A stretch of 64,000 bases of DNA, taken from Albugo candida (Eukaryota > Oomycota > Peronosporomycetes > Albuginales). How positions within the stretch are numbered: position 1 is the first letter of the stretch; each line of letters opens with the position of its first letter. The notes under the pieces were generated by a model, which saw nothing but the letters and a program-made list of their open reading frames with translations, did not search any database and was not told where the DNA came from. Positions 11,629 to 22,494 of the stretch are shown piece by piece. Both the position numbers and the translations under genes were made by a program. The stretch lies in assembly GCA_040437565.1 (NCBI GenBank), contig JBDOQK010000012.1, forward strand, positions 62,001-126,000, written 5' to 3'.

Positions 11629-14600
11629 TTGCCGAGGTCTGGCGAAGAAGGACACTCAAGAGTTGAATACATGAGTGCCAGCCAGAGGATGTATGAGGAG
11701 TTGGAGAGAATAGCGTCTGACTCTGAGGAGCCCAAAACAACCCGAGCGTTCCGGCGATTAGATCCAGCGGGACCATTCAATGGGAGCTTACGGATGAGAG
11801 ATCGCGGAGGATGACAGAGGATTATGAGATGACGGACGTCTCGGGAAATACCAGGATATCGAATGCACCCCAGCTTCCAAATCAACTTATGTATAGAGGA
11901 GAGAAAGCAAAGAATTTCGTGGAGCGTTATCAAGATTAATACAACACGCTGCTGGCGTTCGAAACATGTGTGAACAAGCCGTTCGTCCTTCCAGTATCAG
12001 CGTGCGTGGATGTATGGACGAGAGAGCAAATTTTGAAGCTCGAAATGGAAAAAGACCCGACGGTAGTTACCGAACAAGGCTGGAAACTATTTTCGAGAAG
12101 TGGGAGAGCCGGATAATGGGGATTTGTCAAATATCGATAAAGAAATGCGTAGAGTTAGGATGGATACCACGCTAACGGATGCAGGATCAAGAATATCGCG
12201 GTTGCGAGACCAAATGTATAGAATCCTGGATCAACACGGAGTGCAAGAATACGTGGAACATGCGGATCCAAAACGCATTGTCAAGTGGATGGTCGATGCT
12301 CTGGAACCTCCGGCATTCAAGAGAAAAATTGTGGAAAAACTCGAAATGGATATTCACAAAGCAAAGAAGAAAAACGCTGTGATCTTTTGCAAGTGATGCC
12401 AGGAGCTGCTGAAAAGTTTCATGGAATGGGAACTGGATACAATGAAGGAAGATATGTCACAAAGATGTGAATCAAAGGATGTGAAGGCAACCAGAGGCGA
12501 AAGGCGCACGAACTTCCGCGAAAGAATAAGGGATAATGATTCCGGTACTTTCCGCCAGATACGAGCTGAAAAAACTATGGGTAATAGCTCGAGCGCGCGA
12601 ACACGTTTTAAGTGTTTGAAGTGTGGAAGTTCGGAGCGTTCCGTTAGAAGCTGTCCGAAGTGTGGCCCTGGAGAAGCGGAAATACTACTGAAACAACGCA
12701 AATCGCAGACCGAAAAAATGGATGTTGTTTCAAGAGTACAAAAAGCAGCTAGTCAAGACTCCAGCGGAGAGGTAAAGACCAGAGTGGATAGAATTGCGAA
12801 GGTGAACACATTATTGGATTCGGGATCGGATTGTCGCATGGCATCAGCGGGTCTGGTAAAAGCACTTTCAAAGGAGAAATTTCTTGCGATCAAGGAACTA
12901 AAAAGCCTAGTGAAAATCGAAACCGTGGGGCAGACACCGTTGTGGGTGAAAAGAAAAGTTCTACTGCAGTGTGTTGAGTTTAGCACAAGTGGAGGGCCGC
13001 TGGTGTGGAGAAATCTGGAAATGCTCGTAAATGAGGAAGACGAGTCGATGTCAATAATAATGGATAGACATTTAATGGAGAAGATGGGCTATTCAGTGAT
13101 GGTGATTCTGGAAGGGGCCAGAAAAAAGCAGAGCATATGGTATGAGGAGAAGGAAACAAAACACACTACTCCGGGGTGCAACTCGCTGCAAGTTTGCGAA
13201 GATAAACTCTTCGAAGATGAACCCAGCGATAAGAAGGAAGAATACTTATTTACACCAGAAGTGGAACCAGGAGATACACAGAAGGATCGTATTCATACCA
13301 TCTTGGAGAAGAAAGTAGCAGAAGCAAAAGTCGCAGGTGCCCAAACTGAATCGGTAGATCGTTTGAGGGACTTATTGTTCAAGTATCAGGATGTGTTTCG
13401 TGTAGAGTTTGCCGTGGATCCTCCGGTCAAGGTTAAACCTCTCAAGGTCAGATTAGAGGATGGTTCAGCCGCTATTATGGCAAAATCCAGGCGATATCCA
13501 CCTCTTCATAGGGATTATATGGATACACATTTATCGGAATTAATGACGGATGCCGTTGCTTATGCGCAACAGGTGGCTGAAGAAGTTATGAAACTAGTGC
13601 TCGGGAAAGGGGTTCACGCATGGTTGGACGATGTTCTCGGATATGCAAGTACAGATGCGCAACTCCTGGATATATCAAGTGTGGTATTACAGAGATGCAA
13701 TACGTACGGTGTCAAACTAAACCCAGAAAAATGTGCATTCATCGCATATTCAACAATGTGGTGTGGGGAGAAAATTTTAAGTGAGGGGATAAGTCACTGT
13801 GACAGTCGCGTACAAGGCCTGTGTGAACTGGAGACTCCAAAGACGGCAGCGGAGCTGCAGCAAGTTTTGTGTGCGGTTCATTGGATGCGAAACAACATTC
13901 CAAACTATACCACATTGGTGAAAGATCTACATGAAGTTCTAGAAGCAGCAGTAAAGGCGGCGGGTGGTCGAAAAAAGAGAAACCTCATCCATGTGCTATT
14001 AGAAGACGACGGATGGACAGCTAAACAGGATGAATGTCTCACAAATGTGAGGAAAGCATTATGCGAAATGGTGTCTCTGGCACATCGAAAAGAAACATGG
14101 GATGTATGTGTCTATTCGGATGCATCGCAAGATCAATGGGGAGCTATAGTTACGCAGTTTGCTCCAGGAGATTTGTCCAAACCAAGAGCGGAGCAGGACC
14201 ATTTCCCTTTGGCGTTTATCAGTGGTTCATTTCGAGGGTCGATGTTGAGATGGGCAATCATCGAGAAAGAAGCCTATGCAATAGTGGAAACCTGTAAAAG
14301 ATTGGAGTATTTATTGCTGAGAGCATGAGGCTTTCATATCTTCACGGATCATAGAAACTTACACTTCATCTTCGACCCAAAGAGTATTGATAATAATATG
14401 GCTCGATATAGAGCTGACAAGCTACAGCGTTGGGCCATGGTGTTACAAATGTTTCGATATATTGTGGAGCATGTGACCGGTACAGAATTCATTTGGGATG
14501 ACCTACTATCCAGATGAGGATGCGGAAGCAATGAAGTTGTAAAGTGGGAAAAAACGAAATGTTGTGTATTGGCAGTTGTCGACAATATCTCGCCGCTACA

Positions 14601-15858
14601 AAGTAACGAGTTTGAATGGCCATCGCTGGAGAAGACGAGAGAGATTCAGCAAAGCGATATAGAGACACATAGCGATCCAAATCTCATAATGGATGCCCAG
14701 AGGCGGCTTTGGAAGGATGAAGGTGGACGTATATGGATACCGGACAATGCTATTCAATTGCAAACGCGAGTGTGTGTGGTAGCGCATGCTGGACCCGCCG
14801 GTCATCGTGGAATTTATACGACCTTCGACATATTATCGAAATATGTGACATGGAAAACTATTAGAGCTGATGTGAAGAGCTTCGTAAACAAATGCTTGCA
14901 TTGTTTCGTGGCAAATGGACAAATATGTCCGCGACCATATGGGGAAACACTACATGCGACGAAACCAAATGAAGTTTTACATTTTGACTTCTTGTCGATG
15001 CCAAAAGGTTTGCAAGGCTACAAGTATGTACTCGTCTTAAAAGACGATATGAGTGGTTTCTGTGAACTTTTCCCAGCAACAGTGGCGAATACGGAGGTGA
15101 CTATTCAAGCATTTATAAATTGGTTCAAGCGATATGGTGTCGTCTTCTTATGGGTTTCGGATCAAGGATCGCATTTTAAGAATGCAGTTATGGAGAAGCT
15201 TCGAAAAATTTTGGGGGCCCAACATCATTTTGTAACGGCTTATTGTCCGTGGGCAAACGGCACATTTGAGGTAATGAATCGGCAATTATTGAAGTTGATG
15301 CGGTCATTATTGAGTGAGCAAAAACAACGGATTGTAAATTGGCCAGGTTTATTATCACTATGTCAATCTTCAATAAATCAGCTACCGTCACGTCGACTTG
15401 GAGGAATTGCCCCTGTCACGGCTTTCACTGCGTTGCCACAGAAGGACCCAGTCAGCGTACTGTGTCAACCATCGGTATTACAAGGCATCACCGCGTTTAC
15501 CGAACATGACCTAAGTGCAGTTCAGCGTCAGCATGGGTCAGAATTGCAGGGTACATTGGATGGTATGCACAAACAGTTGTCGGAAGCTTCTCGTAAAAAG
15601 AATGCAGCTGCACGGCGCAGACACGCACAGAAACATGGCGTTTCTCCCGTGAACTTCGAAATTGGCGATTTCGTGCTTGCGGGACGTGTTACAAGGCGTA
15701 CTAACAAATTGATACTTCAGTGTTATCGAGTGGTGGCGATGTTAAACGGCTGGACTTATGACGTTCAGGTATTGATGGCGCCATTCAGTATCATCACAAG
15801 ACATGTCAGCAGGTTGAAGGTTTTTCGAGAAAAAGATCTGGGGTCTCACAGGACTTGA
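11629..15858 (+). pseudogene. Degenerate gag-pol of the Gypsy element
   Basis: Gag-like frames run from about 11629. From 12100 one frame continues, broken by in-frame tga at 12394-12396, 14326-14328 and 14515-14517. Domains in order: a zinc-binding block near 12610 (CLKCG then CPKCG), protease motif LLDSGSD near 12811, reverse transcriptase start (RRYPPLHRDY near 13491), then a jump from LSELM straight to TDAVAYAQQVAEE at about 13548. The fingers/palm core of roughly 110 residues found in family members is missing, although WLDDVLGYA remains. RNase H follows (VYSDASQDQWGA near 14113 and FTDHRNL near 14340), then integrase with its zinc region and catalytic D, D and E within FDFL, SDQGSHF and NGTFEV (14980-15275). 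The two stops in RNase H look like single transitions in conserved codons. The element cannot make a full polyprotein. Confidence 0.85.
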
Positions 15859-16115
15859 CGGGCTACATCGTGTACGCGAACGGTGGACATTTAGTGAGCC
15901 GTTTCTTGGACTGCCGTCTCAATTCGGATACCCATCAGTGGGAGGTGCTCGTGCAATGGATGGGATTGGACGACTCGGAAAATAGCTGGGAGCCAGCCAG
16001 TGTCCTTCTTGAGGATGTCCCGACCTTATTGCGGAAGTGGGTTTCCAACGAGCCGAAAGCGACCGCAATGCGAAGTTTCATCCTCGTTGAAACTTCAAGA
16101 AGGAGAGGGAAATGA
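15855..16115 (+). pseudogene. Chromodomain of the Gypsy integrase, shifted frame
   Basis: Encodes VSRFLDCRL, then WEVLVQWMGLDDSENSWEP, a classic chromodomain with its aromatic cage region. In chromoviruses this sits at the integrase C-terminus and steers insertion toward marked chromatin. Here it is in a different frame from the integrase, whose frame ends at 15858, so a frameshift separates the two. Confidence 0.85.
16098..16112 (+). other. Polypurine tract
   Basis: The purine run agaaggagagggaaa lies directly before the 3' LTR start tg at 16113. It is the expected primer site for plus-strand synthesis of an LTR element. Confidence 0.75.
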
Positions 16116-16370
16116 TGAGTTAGGTAGTACCGTTTACGTATCTAGTTAGGAACCGGTTACATCTCCAACGTATTGGGTTCGGAACTGGGCTGATATCTTT
16201 CTAGATATCGGTCCAAGGTATCTTATAGATTTACGTAAGGAGAGAACTTAACAAAAAATATACGTACTTTTCATCAAGAAAGCAAGAGTCAACCAAGCTA
16301 TCGACGAAGTTGTTGTCTGGATTGCTTGACGGAGGATTTGTGCGAGACAAATCACGACGAAGACACAACA
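16113..16370 (+). repeat. 3' LTR of the Gypsy element, 258 bp
   Basis: Begins tgatgagttaggtagtac and ends gacacaaca. It is followed by the target duplication actcg at 16371-16375. The last 119 bp are repeated at the end of the 5' LTR. Confidence 0.9.
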
Positions 16371-16375
16371 ACTCG

Positions 16376-17385
16376 ACAGGTGAAACTAAACGCGTTAAAA
16401 ATGTTACAGTATAAGTTCCAAGGTAGACTGTGGCATTCATCCGGTAAATGCCGATCCTCCAAGTGTTTTCGGCATCGACCTTGCAGAAGTACTTTAAAAC
16501 TTTGACGTAGTCTAGCTGTAGATCATTCTATTCCATCCTACGGTATTCCTTTTTGCAGCACAGCTTTGCTGCTTCTCGTCATAGACGATATCACTCTTAC
16601 CATTCGAGAAGTCGAGAACGTTTATTTCTATTATTTACTTTTGCTTGCTCACCTTAAAGCCGTTTCTCATGGCCTTCCTGTCTAATTATGTATGCAATGT
16701 GGCATCTCAACGGTGTGATTCTGCCCCTGGGGAAGTTTTTGTTCATCACAAAGCGGGAATCTAGGCACGAAGCTCAAAAGAAGCAGAATTTGCTTGTCTA
16801 TTGGCCTTCTTTTTGACACTGTCCAAATGGCATCTCATAGAAACCTTGACTCCCTGATGGCGGATCATTGAATTTGGAATCACAGGCAAATTGGTTGTTA
16901 AATTTCGGAGGCATTCATTTCATATATTAAGAGAGCTAATGCATAATTTGACGCCGTGAAGCGCACGATGCATCTTCTGCTAATCGGTACTCGGTTAGTA
17001 CTTATTCCACCATGGACGTCTCCAAAAAGCTCGCGAGATCGAAGGGTCAGACAAGGGAACCGAACATCTGTGCATGCTTCTATCGTAAAAGCTAGGATAT
17101 TTGCTGATCCACTTGCGCATCAGATCAATCCTAATCGACCACGTCTATCACACAATCACATCTCCAGATGATCTAATTAAGCACGCGCCTAGACCCATAC
17201 AGCGAAAATTGAATGCATTCTGTGAGGTACATGTGACTTCTAACAAGCCCATACTTGATAGGAACGCTGTTTCTCATGCATCTAGCCGGTAAGCAAAACT
17301 TCAGGTAACAACATTTGACAATCGTGTAGAGTTAAGGAATCGATGATTCGCATTGAAAGAACATTTTTCTTTGCGATCAATCTTT
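16376..17385. other. Intergenic, nothing recognised
   Basis: About 1 kb between the Gypsy element and the ZIP transporter gene. Only short frames under 75 codons occur, and no domain, RNA or clear repeat was seen. Downstream elements of the minus-strand ZIP gene presumably lie at its right end. Confidence 0.5.
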
Positions 17386-19058
17386 TTACTCTAGAAATGT
17401 TATTCCTATCATCAATAAAACGCCAGCGATAAAAGCGAACACCTCTTTCACAGTTTGCCAAATAGAGCAATCTTCTAGCAGCTGTGGAAGAATACTTGAA
17501 CAAGCAATGTATATGAAACCACCAGCAGTGAATGGAGAAATCCAAGCGGAATCAGTATCTCCAGCACTTTCGATAAGCAATCCTAGTACTGTTCCAATCA
17601 TGGCTCCCAGTGCAGTCAGAACTTGAAGGTAGATTGCTTCTCGACGCTTAAACCCCGACTGAATCAGGATTGCAAAATCCCCGAGCTCGTGAGGCAGCTC
17701 ATGCAGTAGAATTGCTATTGTGGTTTGCCAACCGCTTCCCCGCAGGAATGTCGCGCCTATTGCAAGCCCATCAGTAAAATTGTGGGAGAAATCTGCAACA
17801 AGATTCAAATATCCACTTGCTGCGATATTTCGCGTGTTAGGCTCCATTCGAGCAGACTGATTGAGGTTATTGACCTCGACATTGATATCCGCTTTGCATT
17901 TTGAAAGTCGTCTGGTGACGGAGGACAATGGTGGTGTAGTACCAGATAGCTTCTCGGTATGATCTGGTTTATTTACTGAAACGGAATCGATTACTGAATG
18001 AGAATGAGATCCATGTTTGAGTCGTACCACTTTATCTAGAACAAAAAAGCCCACAATACCTGCAATCGTCCACAGCCAAGCCCTCAGGTCTGACAGAGTG
18101 TGACTATGCTTATAGTTCAATGAAGTTCCATGATCGGAGAAAGATTCATCGTGATGAGTATGAATTGACATAGAGTGAGGCATAAGATGTAAAAATGCAT
18201 CTCCTAGTAATCCACCTGCTGTAAATCCCAAAAACGCCCGCAACGAGTTTTTTTGCTCAAGCCTGGAGCCAATCCCAGTCGGTATGAAGATGAGAAATGC
18301 TATTGGAACGGATCCAATTATAACGGTAGCCATAACTGCTTCTAACCACACACTCAATGNNNNNNNNNNNNNNNNNNNNNNNNNNNNNNNNNNNNNNNNN
18401 NNNNNNNNNNNNNNNNNNNNNNNNNNNNNNNNNNNNNNNNNNNNNNNNNNNNNNNNNNNTCGATTACTGAATGAGAATGAGATCCATGTTTGAGTCGTAC
18501 CACTTTATCTAGAACAAAAAAGCCCACAATACCTGCAATCGTCCACAGCCAAGCCCTCAGGTCTGACAGAGTGTGACTATGCTTATAGTTCAATGAAGTT
18601 CCATGATCGGAGAAAGATTCATCGTGATGAGTATGAATTGACATAGAGTGAGGCATAAGATGTAAAAATGCATCTCCTAGTAATCCACCTGCTGTAAATC
18701 CCAAAAACGCCCGCAACGAGTTTTTTTGCTCAAGCCTGGAGCCAATCCCAGTCGGTATGAAGATGAGAAATGCTATTGGAACGGATCCAATTATAACGGT
18801 AGCCATAACTGCTTCTAACCACACACTCAATGCATATCGTGTCAATTCGATTTTTTCATCCGGATGATGTTGATGATGTTTGGATTGTTGCTCCTGTTCC
18901 ACAAAATCTGCCCTGTTCTCAACAGATTTAACTGGTAGATTTCTTATTGCTTCGTCTTCAAAAGCGTTGTCTTGAATGACATTAGACCCTCCATTGGTAC
19001 CTAATATCATCACGAGAAGCGCACCTATAACAAACATGTGGAATTGTCTGCCTTCCAT
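17386..19058 (-). CDS. ZIP-family (SLC39) zinc transporter
   Basis: Moves zinc or related metals into the cytosol from outside or from an organelle. After removing the duplicated overlap (473 bp including Ns) the frame is continuous and encodes 399 residues. In order: a hydrophobic N-terminal signal-like segment (MFVIGALLVMIL), a His-rich stretch (KHHQHHPDE), TM helices, a His-rich loop (HTHHDES), a long variable cytosolic loop, then the metal-binding helices HNFTDGLAIGATF and HELPHELGDFAILI, which are signatures of the LIV-1 subfamily. C-terminal TM segments follow and the chain ends IGITFLE. The pattern is closest to ZIP7/ZIP13, which are ER or Golgi proteins in animals, so an endomembrane location is likely but inferred. 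Confidence 0.93.
17987..18832. other. Assembly gap with 373-bp repeated overlap
   Basis: Bases 17987-18359 recur at 18460-18832 around 100 Ns (18360-18459), apparently without differences. Removing one copy plus the Ns restores the ZIP reading frame exactly. Confidence 0.95.
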
Positions 19059-19726
19059 AGTTGTGGTACACAGGAACGATGAATCAGAATATCCTCAGAT
19101 CGAGCTTGCGAATGTATCTGATAATAAGAGAATAAAATTTTTTTCCAAAACATGAAAATCAAGGAGGCATTTCGTGTTTCGCGATGTTGGCGAAAGGAAA
19201 CAAAGCTTGTTTGTCTATTTATGTGAGATCGGCTCGATCAAAGCAGGCTGTGATACACAAGTATCGACAAAAATAGATCTCCTGGTGAGCTTCGTATAAA
19301 CCTCGCTCAACTCGAAGGATGCAATAACACGCATTATTTCGTTTCATAATCAAACAACAATCTGATCCCCAATGTTAATGTTGATGCATTCTAATATTTG
19401 GTATGACACCTTGTCGTTGTTTACCAAATACTTTGCTGGTCTCGAACATGAACATATATGCCTGACAAATTGGAGGTGAAGCCCTCCAAGAAAATGCTTT
19501 TATTTCTCATTCCAGCTATGATGTACCGGCTAGTCCGTGTTACGATTTTGAATAAAGGTGTTTCCTTTTTCCCAGAAATTCTGAACAAATAAGTGAATCT
19601 TCAGACTGAATTGATTGAAAATCATACGTGGCGTCGAACCAGCTACTTACTGTTGACAAAGCTGAAAGCCTAATTTATCGTCACTATGTCGCACAGAATG
19701 TCATTAAAGCAAATTCAGTAAGCAGA
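19059..19726. other. Intergenic, nothing recognised
   Basis: Holds the promoter side of the ZIP gene and the 3' side of the Drosha-like gene. It is AT-rich, with no frame, repeat or RNA that I can support. Confidence 0.5.
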
Positions 19727-22458
19727 TCATCCCTTAAAATCAAACCTACGAAGCCCAAACAAGCATAAAGCTTTTGCGCAGGCGGCCTCTTGGGCAGCAG
19801 ATACAGAGATTCCTCGCCCTCTTGCGACCATGAAATCGTTTACATACAAAGCTACTGCAAAACGACCGTGGGAGTCAGCAGAATTGATGCGAAGTCTCTT
19901 GAATGTACACCGAGTGCGTTTGCGGTTCAGTTTATCCCATGAAAGCAGATAACGTCCGAACGATTGTATCGGACTCTGCCACTCGCGCCTTTCGATCACT
20001 GCAACAATATCATCCAACATAACACGTTTTAGCATTTGCGTGACGAATGCCAAACTACCGTCGTTCTCCAGGAATAAGAATCCCAAAGTTGCATTAAAAA
20101 TTCGAACAAGTATATCAACATTGATATCTGTTTCTTCTTCCGGGTCGTCAGAAAATAAAGGAAGCAAGTGAAGAAAACCTGCCTTTCTGATTGTTGCGAG
20201 CCGTTGTTCATTATTTGTGGCGCATGAATGAACTCGGGGTAGCAGTTCATCTTTGGAGCATGGAAATGCGTGGATCAGAAAAACTGCTACGACCATATCA
20301 ATCATCGCTTCTCCAAGGTGCATTATCCATAAAGACTCCATAACTTTGATTGAACGTGCCGTAACCTCTAAATTCGACCAGCAATTTTTGATGTTCTGAA
20401 TCCAATGACTGATCCTTACAATCTTCACATCCGTAAATGTGGTGAATTGTTGGTGAAATGCATCTGTATACGTGGACTCTATAGATCGTTCTAATTGAGA
20501 ATTTGAGCTATTTCTCACAACTTTTATGATTTTCTCGACTCGAGTGAAAGCTAAGCGGAGTTTTTCCGCATTCGATTTTTCTGAAAACTCGATCAAGAAA
20601 GCTTGACAACGCTCGATTCCAGATTCCAAGTAGATTGCGCCGATCAGCGCTTTAATGCAATTTTCAAGCATGCTCTGCTTGGTTTTGCTACAACATGGAA
20701 AGGAGCTAAACACAGCGTGCAAAGTCAACAATTTTTGAGCTCACCTCTTCAATGTGGAAAGATCAAACGCGCTCTGTAGAATAGAGTCCATACCCGCTGA
20801 TTCAGCAATATATTTCACTGTTGCATCCAGGGTACGGATCGATAATTCTTCCGCATGATTTTCATATACGTCCGTTGTGTCGGTATATAAAGAGGATGCT
20901 GCTAGGAATTTGAGCACTTCATTTCCGAGAAATGCTAAGCGGTCTTGAGAGCATGGTTTGATTGCAGCTGAATCTTGCCTGTGATTCTGCTTTGTGTGAT
21001 CACGATCATTGTCAAATTTTACAAATTTTCGTTTTTTTAAGTTGGCTTCTGGAATGAATATGTGTCCCATCCGAACTCTTGCAATCGTGGCCTCTACAGT
21101 ATTGACGCTTTGCATTCCTACATCGAAGAAGGAAGTATGTGTGCAGGCACGAAGCATCAAGGCCATATCTCTCGGTAAGCTCTTGAAGTTTTTTGTGAAG
21201 CTAAAAGTGAGTTTACAGTGCCGAACGTGCTTGAGAATTACTGGCATTGCTGCCCCGAGCTCAAATACATCTGTACGTAGACCTGTCAAGTTGCACAGCT
21301 CAGGATCCAACGAATGAGTCTCTTTCTCTACTTTTGGAGGTATCTGAAGAAATGGTCCTTTCTCTTCCCATCTAGTGATAAGTTTTGATTTACTGGATCC
21401 GTCGGAGCCTTTTCCAATATGTTGCAAATGGATAGATGGTAGTGATTCAGCATCTTCACTACTCTTCGGGAGCTCGCTGTTCAAATCTTTTCGATCTTCA
21501 TGTTCCAATTTGGCAGAGCAGCCTTTTTTTACAACAGCATCAACACGAAATGCTGCAGGCTCACCATTCACCCGAGTCGAAACAATACAATCAATCAGTT
21601 GGGAAGGCTTAAATTCCGCGAGAAATGCGGTTGCTGCAAATCTGGAAGTCATCTCTAAATATTCCAAAATTCTTGTCAAAGGCAGTAGGGAACCAGAACC
21701 AAAGCCAATTCGACGAGGATCATGCAAAGCTTCCATATTCTCTACAGTTGCATTCGTGACAAGAATAAAACGTGGAATAATATGAAAATCTGCCACTTCA
21801 TCCACGTGCCCAAACGGAAGATCATCTCGACGTGAATATAAATGCATGGGTTGAATACCAAGCAGCTGAGCAAAAATATAATGCTGTAATAAATACAGTG
21901 CTCTGCTTTCTTGTGGTTTTATGTATTGCCTCTCGTCGTTCTCACCTTTCAATGACAATAGAGCCGATGGTATATCTTCCGGTATGTATGTTATTTTACA
22001 TTTGATGTCGTGGCGAGTGTACTCGAGCTACAATAAAAGATCTGTGATCAGTACTGGTACGGTATTATGCGAGGTTAGCGGCAACCCCGACTTTAAAAAA
22101 ACATTGCGTACAGCTGGAATCTTCGGAGGCATCTCGTTTTGATTATGATACAATACAAGAAAGCCATCGAAAAGATAAACTTCATTGCTGAATCGGAAAG
22201 CTGTCTTCTCCCCACAACGTGGATTTGCTACATTCAAGATAAAGAAATCTCACGTCTGATCGAAGTTGTATAACAAAATGTTGATGTACCTTCCGCTTCC
22301 CACTTGAGACGTAAGCCCATCAGAGCATCACAAGAAGACGATACGAAAAGGAGATCATTTGTAATTCGTTTTTGTCCATCAATATCAATAGCATTCGCTC
22401 CATATACTGCGCTCATGTGATGTGACGTAGTTGTTCGATCGCCATTATTGCATGACAT
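19727..22458 (-). CDS. Drosha-like double RNase III protein with degenerate catalytic sites
   Basis: Four exons (22290-22458, 22103-22227, 20745-22027, 19727-20687) with introns of 62, 75 and 57 bp give a continuous 845-residue frame. There is no helicase. The order follows animal Drosha: a central region with FHIIPRF; TGLRTDVFELGAAMP; a first RNase III start (ACTHTSF); DRLAFLGN near residue 460; ENCIKALIGAIYLESG near 535; a second RNase III domain (HLGEAMIDMVV near 650, CATNNEQRL, FNATLGFLFLE near 722); and a C-terminal double-stranded-RNA-binding domain (ARGRGISVSAAQEAA). Active RNase III domains keep E and D in the ERLEFLGD motif and D/E in the later helix. Here these are D-A-N and N-K in domain one, and M-E and R-N in domain two. 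So it may bind or measure RNA rather than cut it. A fast-evolving Dicer-like origin is the main alternative. Confidence 0.8.
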
Positions 22459-22494
22459 AACTGAAAATACTGAAAATTAACGATATCGACTCAA
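22459..22494. promoter_or_regulatory. 36-bp divergent intergenic region
   Basis: Only 36 bp separate the proposed start codons of the minus-strand Drosha-like gene and the plus-strand PHD-type gene. A shared promoter must overlap one or both 5' ends. No TATA or other motif stands out, and either start could in fact be further downstream. Confidence 0.45.

Larger units (their letters stand above)
11153..16375 (+). mobile_element. Ty3/Gypsy chromovirus LTR retrotransposon, non-autonomous
   Basis: Five-bp target duplications (actcg) lie at 11153-11157 and 16371-16375. The LTRs start tg and end ca. The 3' LTR is 16113-16370. The 5' LTR starts at 11158 and ends at 11601 but is disrupted. Inside are a gag-like region, zinc-finger motif, aspartic protease, a reverse transcriptase lacking its core, RNase H, integrase and a chromodomain, then a purine tract before the 3' LTR. 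The 119 bp of LTR readable at both ends (11483-11601 and 16252-16370) look identical, which argues for a recent insertion. The coding region nevertheless carries stops and a deletion, so it probably moved using enzymes from another copy. Confidence 0.9.

Noticed and set aside
12394-14517. Alternative genetic code with tga read as an amino acid
   Set aside because: In-frame tga occurs only in the retroelement; CCT3, the copper ATPase and other intact genes use all standard stops and show no internal tga.
20687-20744. Two separate RNase III genes
   Set aside because: A 57-bp GT-AG intron joins the frames exactly, giving one continuous protein in Drosha order.
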